DNA from: JBEKTY01 sp049515555
Lineage (GTDB): Bacteria; Planctomycetota; Planctomycetia; Pirellulales; Thermoguttaceae
Assembly (NCBI GenBank): GCA_049515555.1
Contig: JBEKTY010000015.1
Location: forward strand, 1-64,000
Length of the DNA: 64,000 bases
Direction of reading: 5' to 3'
How positions within the stretch are numbered: the first letter of the stretch is position 1; the number at the start of each line of letters is the position of its first letter. The notes under the pieces were generated by a model. It was not told the DNA's origin and made no database searches. It was given only the letters and a program-made list of their open reading frames with translations. Shown piece by piece: positions 61,160 to 64,000 of the stretch. The position numbers and the translations under genes were made by a program.

Positions 61160-64000
61160 ATGGACTCGGTAAGCAAGCGTCTGGAAGGCATGACACCGCT
61201 GCAGCGGGCGGTGTTCGCGCTGAAGGAAACGCAGACGCGGCTGGAAACATTCCAGCGGCAGCGGAGCGAGCCGATCGCGATTGTGGGCATGGCCTGCCGT
61301 TTTCCCGGCGGCGCCCACGACGCCGCTTCGTATTGGCGGCTGTTGTGCCAGGGCGTGGACGCCATCCGCGAGGTTCCGCCCGACCGCTGGGACGTGGACG
61401 CTTATTACGACCCCGACCCGGCCGCCCCCGGAAAGATGAACACGCGCTGGGGGGGATTTCTCGAGCGGATCGACGAGTTCGACAACCATTTCTTCGGCAT
61501 TTCCGATCGCGAGGCGGCGCGGATCGACCCGCAACAACGCATCCTCCTGGAGCTGGCCTGGGAGGCCTTGGAGAACGCCGGGGTGCCGCCCGGCACGCTC
61601 CGCGGCTCGCGGACCGGAGTGTTCATCGGCATCGCCATGAGCGAGTACGGGATGATGCTCTCGGCCGACCGCGGGCAGACCGACGGCTATGCGGCCGCGG
61701 GCACCGCGCTGTGCCTGGCCGCCAACCGCCTGTCGTTCGCCTTCGGCCTGCATGGACCGAGCTTGTCGCTCGATACCGCCTGCTCGTCGGCCCTGGTGGC
61801 CGTGCACCTGGCCTGCCAGCACATCCGCGCCGGCGAGTGCGACGCGGCCCTGGCCGGCGGCGCAAATCTGCTGCTGTCGCCCGCCGGCACGATCCACCTG
61901 ACCAAGGCCGGATTCTGCGCGTCCGACGGCCGCATCCGGGCCTTCGACGCCGCGGCCACCGGCTACGTCCGCAGCGACGGGGTGGGAATCGTGCTGCTCA
62001 AGCCGCTCAGCGCGGCCCTGCGCGACAACGATCCGATCCATGCCGTCATCCTCGGCAGCGCCGTCAACCAGAACGGCACCAGCAACGGGCTGACGGCCCC
62101 CAGTCGCCCCGCCCAGGAGTTGGTGCTCCGCGAGGCCTACAGCCGGGCCAAGGTCTCGCCGGGCCTGGTGCAATACGTCGAGGCCCAAGGCACGGGCACG
62201 CGCCTGGGCGATGCCATGGAGGCCCTGGCCCTGGGCAACGTCCTGCGCGACGGCCGGCCGCCGGACAGCCCTTGTGCCATCGGCTCGGTGAAGACGAACC
62301 TCGGCCACATGGAAGCCGCGTCGGGGGTTGGCAGCCTGATGAAGGCCGTTTTGGCCCTGGAACATCGCCAGTTGCCGCCTAATTTGCACTTTCAAACGCC
62401 CAGCCCCGACATTCCTTTCGACCAGTTGCCGCTGCGGGTGGTGCGCGAGCTTGAGCCCTGGCCGGAGTCGGCGGGACCGAGACTGGCGGGAGTCAGCGCG
62501 TTTGGGTTCGGCGGAAGCAACGCCCACGTGGTGCTGCAAGAGGCCCCGCCGCTGGTGGCCGGCGCGGGATCGGCGCCGGCGGCGCGCGACTACCTGCTGC
62601 CGCTGTCGGCCCGCACCGAGAAGGCGCGCGAGGAGCTGGCCCGGCGCTACGTCGACTTCTTGCGCCATGATCCGCCGGCCTGGGCCGACGTGTGCTATAC
62701 GGCCGCCCGTCGCCGGGAGCACCACGATTGCCGCCTGGCTGTGCTGGCCGACTCGCCCGCACAAGCCGCGGACCTGCTGGAGGCCGCTGTGGGCGGCGAG
62801 TCGTCGCCGGGCGTTTTCCGCGGGCGCAAGCCCTACGGCCGCGATCTGCGGATTGCGCTACTGTACGACGATCGCCCCGAGAATTGGTTGCCGCACCTGG
62901 AGGGGCTGATCGACTCCGTTGCCGGCCTGGCCGAAACGCTGGAACAGATCGACCCGGTGGTGCAAAGCAGCTTGGGCTGGTCGCCGAGCGACCGTCTGAA
63001 GAGCGGCGGCGGATGGGGCCGGCCGGGCGATGCGCGGGCGGCCCTGCTGGCGCTCCAGTGCGCGCTGGGCGCCTGGTGGCGCGGCGCGGGGATCACGCCC
63101 TGCGCGGTCCTGGGCCGCGGCGTGGGCGAGCTGGCGGCGGGCTGTGCGGCCGGAATCCTTACTATGGATGAAGCCCTGCGGATCGTCGCCACGGCGGACG
63201 GGCCCGCTGCCGCCGCTGCGTGCGCGCCGGCAGCCCGGGCGGCGGGGCTGCCCTTCTTCTCGGCGCTGGACGGGCAGATGCATCGTGGCCCGGAGTTGGA
63301 TGCCGCCCATTGGCAAGCGTGCCTGGGTGGGTCCCCGCGATGGTCCGAGGCGGTCGAGGCCCTGCGACGCCGGCAGATGGACGTTTACCTCGAGGTCGGC
63401 GTCGGCACGCTTGCCGCCTGGCTGGCTCCCCAAATCCCCAAATCCCTAAATCCCCAAATCCCTAAATCCCCAAATCCCCAAATCCCCAAATCCCCGCTTG
63501 TCATATCGACGTTGAGCCGGCCGGGCCAGGGCGCCCGGGACGTGCTCATGGCGGTGGGGGCGTTGTACGCCGTCGGGGCCGACACGGCCTGGAGCCGGAT
63601 CGCGCGGTCCGAAGGGCATTGCGTGTCCACGCCCAACTATCCTTGGCAGCGTCAGCGGCTGTGGGCCGTGTCGAAGCCGGCCGCGGCGGAAGCTGCCAGT
63701 CCGGCCGTCGTGCCGGGTCCGGCCGCCCCGATGGCTTCCCCAGACGGCCCGGAAGCGGCCGCGCCACAGCCGCGGCCCGATCTGACCGTCCCCTACGTCG
63801 CCCCGCGCAATGCGTTGGAAGAAGACTTGGCCGCGGCCTGGGCGGCCGTGCTGAGGCTCGAGCGCGTCGGCATTCACGACAACTTCTTCGAGCTGGGCGG
63901 CGATTCGCTCATGGTGACCGTGCTGGTCAACCGCTTGCAGCAGCAGTTGGACACGGATCTGCCGCTGCGCGACATGTACCAGTCGCCGACCGTGGCTGCG
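61160..64000 (+). CDS. second type I PKS with degenerate AT (partial, runs off window)
   Basis: At least 947 residues, 3' end beyond the window. The N-terminal docking-like helix (MTPLQRAVFALKETQTRLET) precedes a KS (about 35-460) with Cys208 in DTACSSAL but EAQGTGT (Gln343) where His is usual; the second His in KTNLGHMEA is kept. The AT region (about 570-760) is recognisable by LPFFSALDGQ and VYLEVGVGTLAAWL, yet the nucleophile motif is GRGVGE instead of GHSxGE, so Ser is missing, and GQGSQ is absent. A tandem 8-bp repeat (63427-63490) is read in frame near the AT end. A carrier protein follows (FFELGGDSLM). Start ATG 61160 has GGAG upstream. It probably accepts the PKS1 product. Confidence 0.9.
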   Translation, partial: MDSVSKRLEGMTPLQRAVFALKETQTRLETFQRQRSEPIAIVGMACRFPGGAHDAASYWRLLCQGVDAIREVPPDRWDVDAYYDPDPAAPGKMNTRWGGFLERIDEFDNHFFGISDREAARIDPQQRILLELAWEALENAGVPPGTLRGSRTGVFIGIAMSEYGMMLSADRGQTDGYAAAGTALCLAANRLSFAFGLHGPSLSLDTACSSALVAVHLACQHIRAGECDAALAGGANLLLSPAGTIHLTKAGFCASDGRIRAFDAAATGYVRSDGVGIVLLKPLSAALRDNDPIHAVILGSAVNQNGTSNGLTAPSRPAQELVLREAYSRAKVSPGLVQYVEAQGTGTRLGDAMEALALGNVLRDGRPPDSPCAIGSVKTNLGHMEAASGVGSLMKAVLALEHRQLPPNLHFQTPSPDIPFDQLPLRVVRELEPWPESAGPRLAGVSAFGFGGSNAHVVLQEAPPLVAGAGSAPAARDYLLPLSARTEKAREELARRYVDFLRHDPPAWADVCYTAARRREHHDCRLAVLADSPAQAADLLEAAVGGESSPGVFRGRKPYGRDLRIALLYDDRPENWLPHLEGLIDSVAGLAETLEQIDPVVQSSLGWSPSDRLKSGGGWGRPGDARAALLALQCALGAWWRGAGITPCAVLGRGVGELAAGCAAGILTMDEALRIVATADGPAAAAACAPAARAAGLPFFSALDGQMHRGPELDAAHWQACLGGSPRWSEAVEALRRRQMDVYLEVGVGTLAAWLAPQIPKSLNPQIPKSPNPQIPKSPLVISTLSRPGQGARDVLMAVGALYAVGADTAWSRIARSEGHCVSTPNYPWQRQRLWAVSKPAAAEAASPAVVPGPAAPMASPDGPEAAAPQPRPDLTVPYVAPRNALEEDLAAAWAAVLRLERVGIHDNFFELGGDSLMVTVLVNRLQQQLDTDLPLRDMYQSPTVAA
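63427..63490. repeat. eight tandem 8-bp units (TCCCYAAA) inside the PKS2 gene
   Basis: Eight units, TCCCCAAA with two TCCCTAAA variants, lie in frame and encode a Pro/Lys/Ser/Asn/Gln/Ile octapeptide series (QIPKSPNP). Each unit gained or lost changes the frame by two bases. Confidence 0.9.

Noticed and set aside
63427..63490. CRISPR array in the PKS gene
   Set aside because: The units are 8 bp, directly adjacent and have no spacers. No cas gene is present.

Overview
The window looks like chromosomal DNA of a planctomycete, most likely of the Pirellulales/Thermoguttaceae type. This rests on high GC with strong GC3 bias, a secreted protein whose N-terminus carries the planctomycete LERRDLLS-type motif (50012), a MerR-like HTH plus receiver response regulator, a 3255-residue VIT/VWA/TPR giant coupled to an ECF sigma factor, DUF4091 and SGNH-like secreted proteins, and many dispersed palindromic repeats. 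This is inference from gene content. No rRNA or tRNA gene was seen.

Layout. 1-598: repeats only. 0.6-13.2 kb: housekeeping and redox genes (methyltransferase, dCTP deaminase, endonuclease III, LON-domain protein, GTP cyclohydrolase I, a 1000-residue FAD/Fe-S oxidoreductase with a YkgJ partner, TsaE, ThiL, an HtrA-type protease, a lipoprotein, a diguanylate cyclase). 13.4-15.8 kb: a promoter, a response regulator and a histidine kinase. 16.2-17.8 kb: three small membrane or secreted proteins of unknown role. 18.0-23.4 kb: ThpR, a PfkB kinase, an MFS transporter and a YgiQ radical SAM protein. 23.7-27.9 kb: the rpmI-rplT-pheS-pheT translation operon on the minus strand. 28.3-35.1 kb: FloA, a ferritin-like protein, small zinc proteins, two gene remnants and two secreted enzymes. 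35.4-45.7 kb: the ECF sigma factor and the giant protein. 46.3-49.6 kb: an outer-membrane efflux lipoprotein and a glycosyltransferase-FkbM fusion. 50.0-64.0 kb: a Calx-beta protein followed by a fatty-acyl-AMP ligase/ACP, a fully reducing type I PKS and a second, partial PKS that runs off the window.

How genes work together. The FAAL-ACP, PKS1 and PKS2 carry matching acidic C-terminal and helical N-terminal tails, so they probably form an assembly line that activates a fatty acid and extends it. PKS2 has a degenerate acyltransferase and Gln in place of the first catalytic His of its ketosynthase. The ECF sigma factor and the giant are separated by 2 bp and probably form a membrane-linked sigma regulatory pair.

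The most unusual signal is the repeat load. A 44-bp palindrome that is free of stop codons in all six frames occurs five times, twice in frame inside coding genes (pheT and pheS, in different frames). Other simple or palindromic repeats are embedded in frame in the histidine kinase, YgiQ, the giant protein and PKS2. The PKS2 repeat has an 8-bp unit, so unit gain or loss would switch the reading frame. A 113-bp cruciform MITE-like element occurs three times, once just upstream of PKS1.
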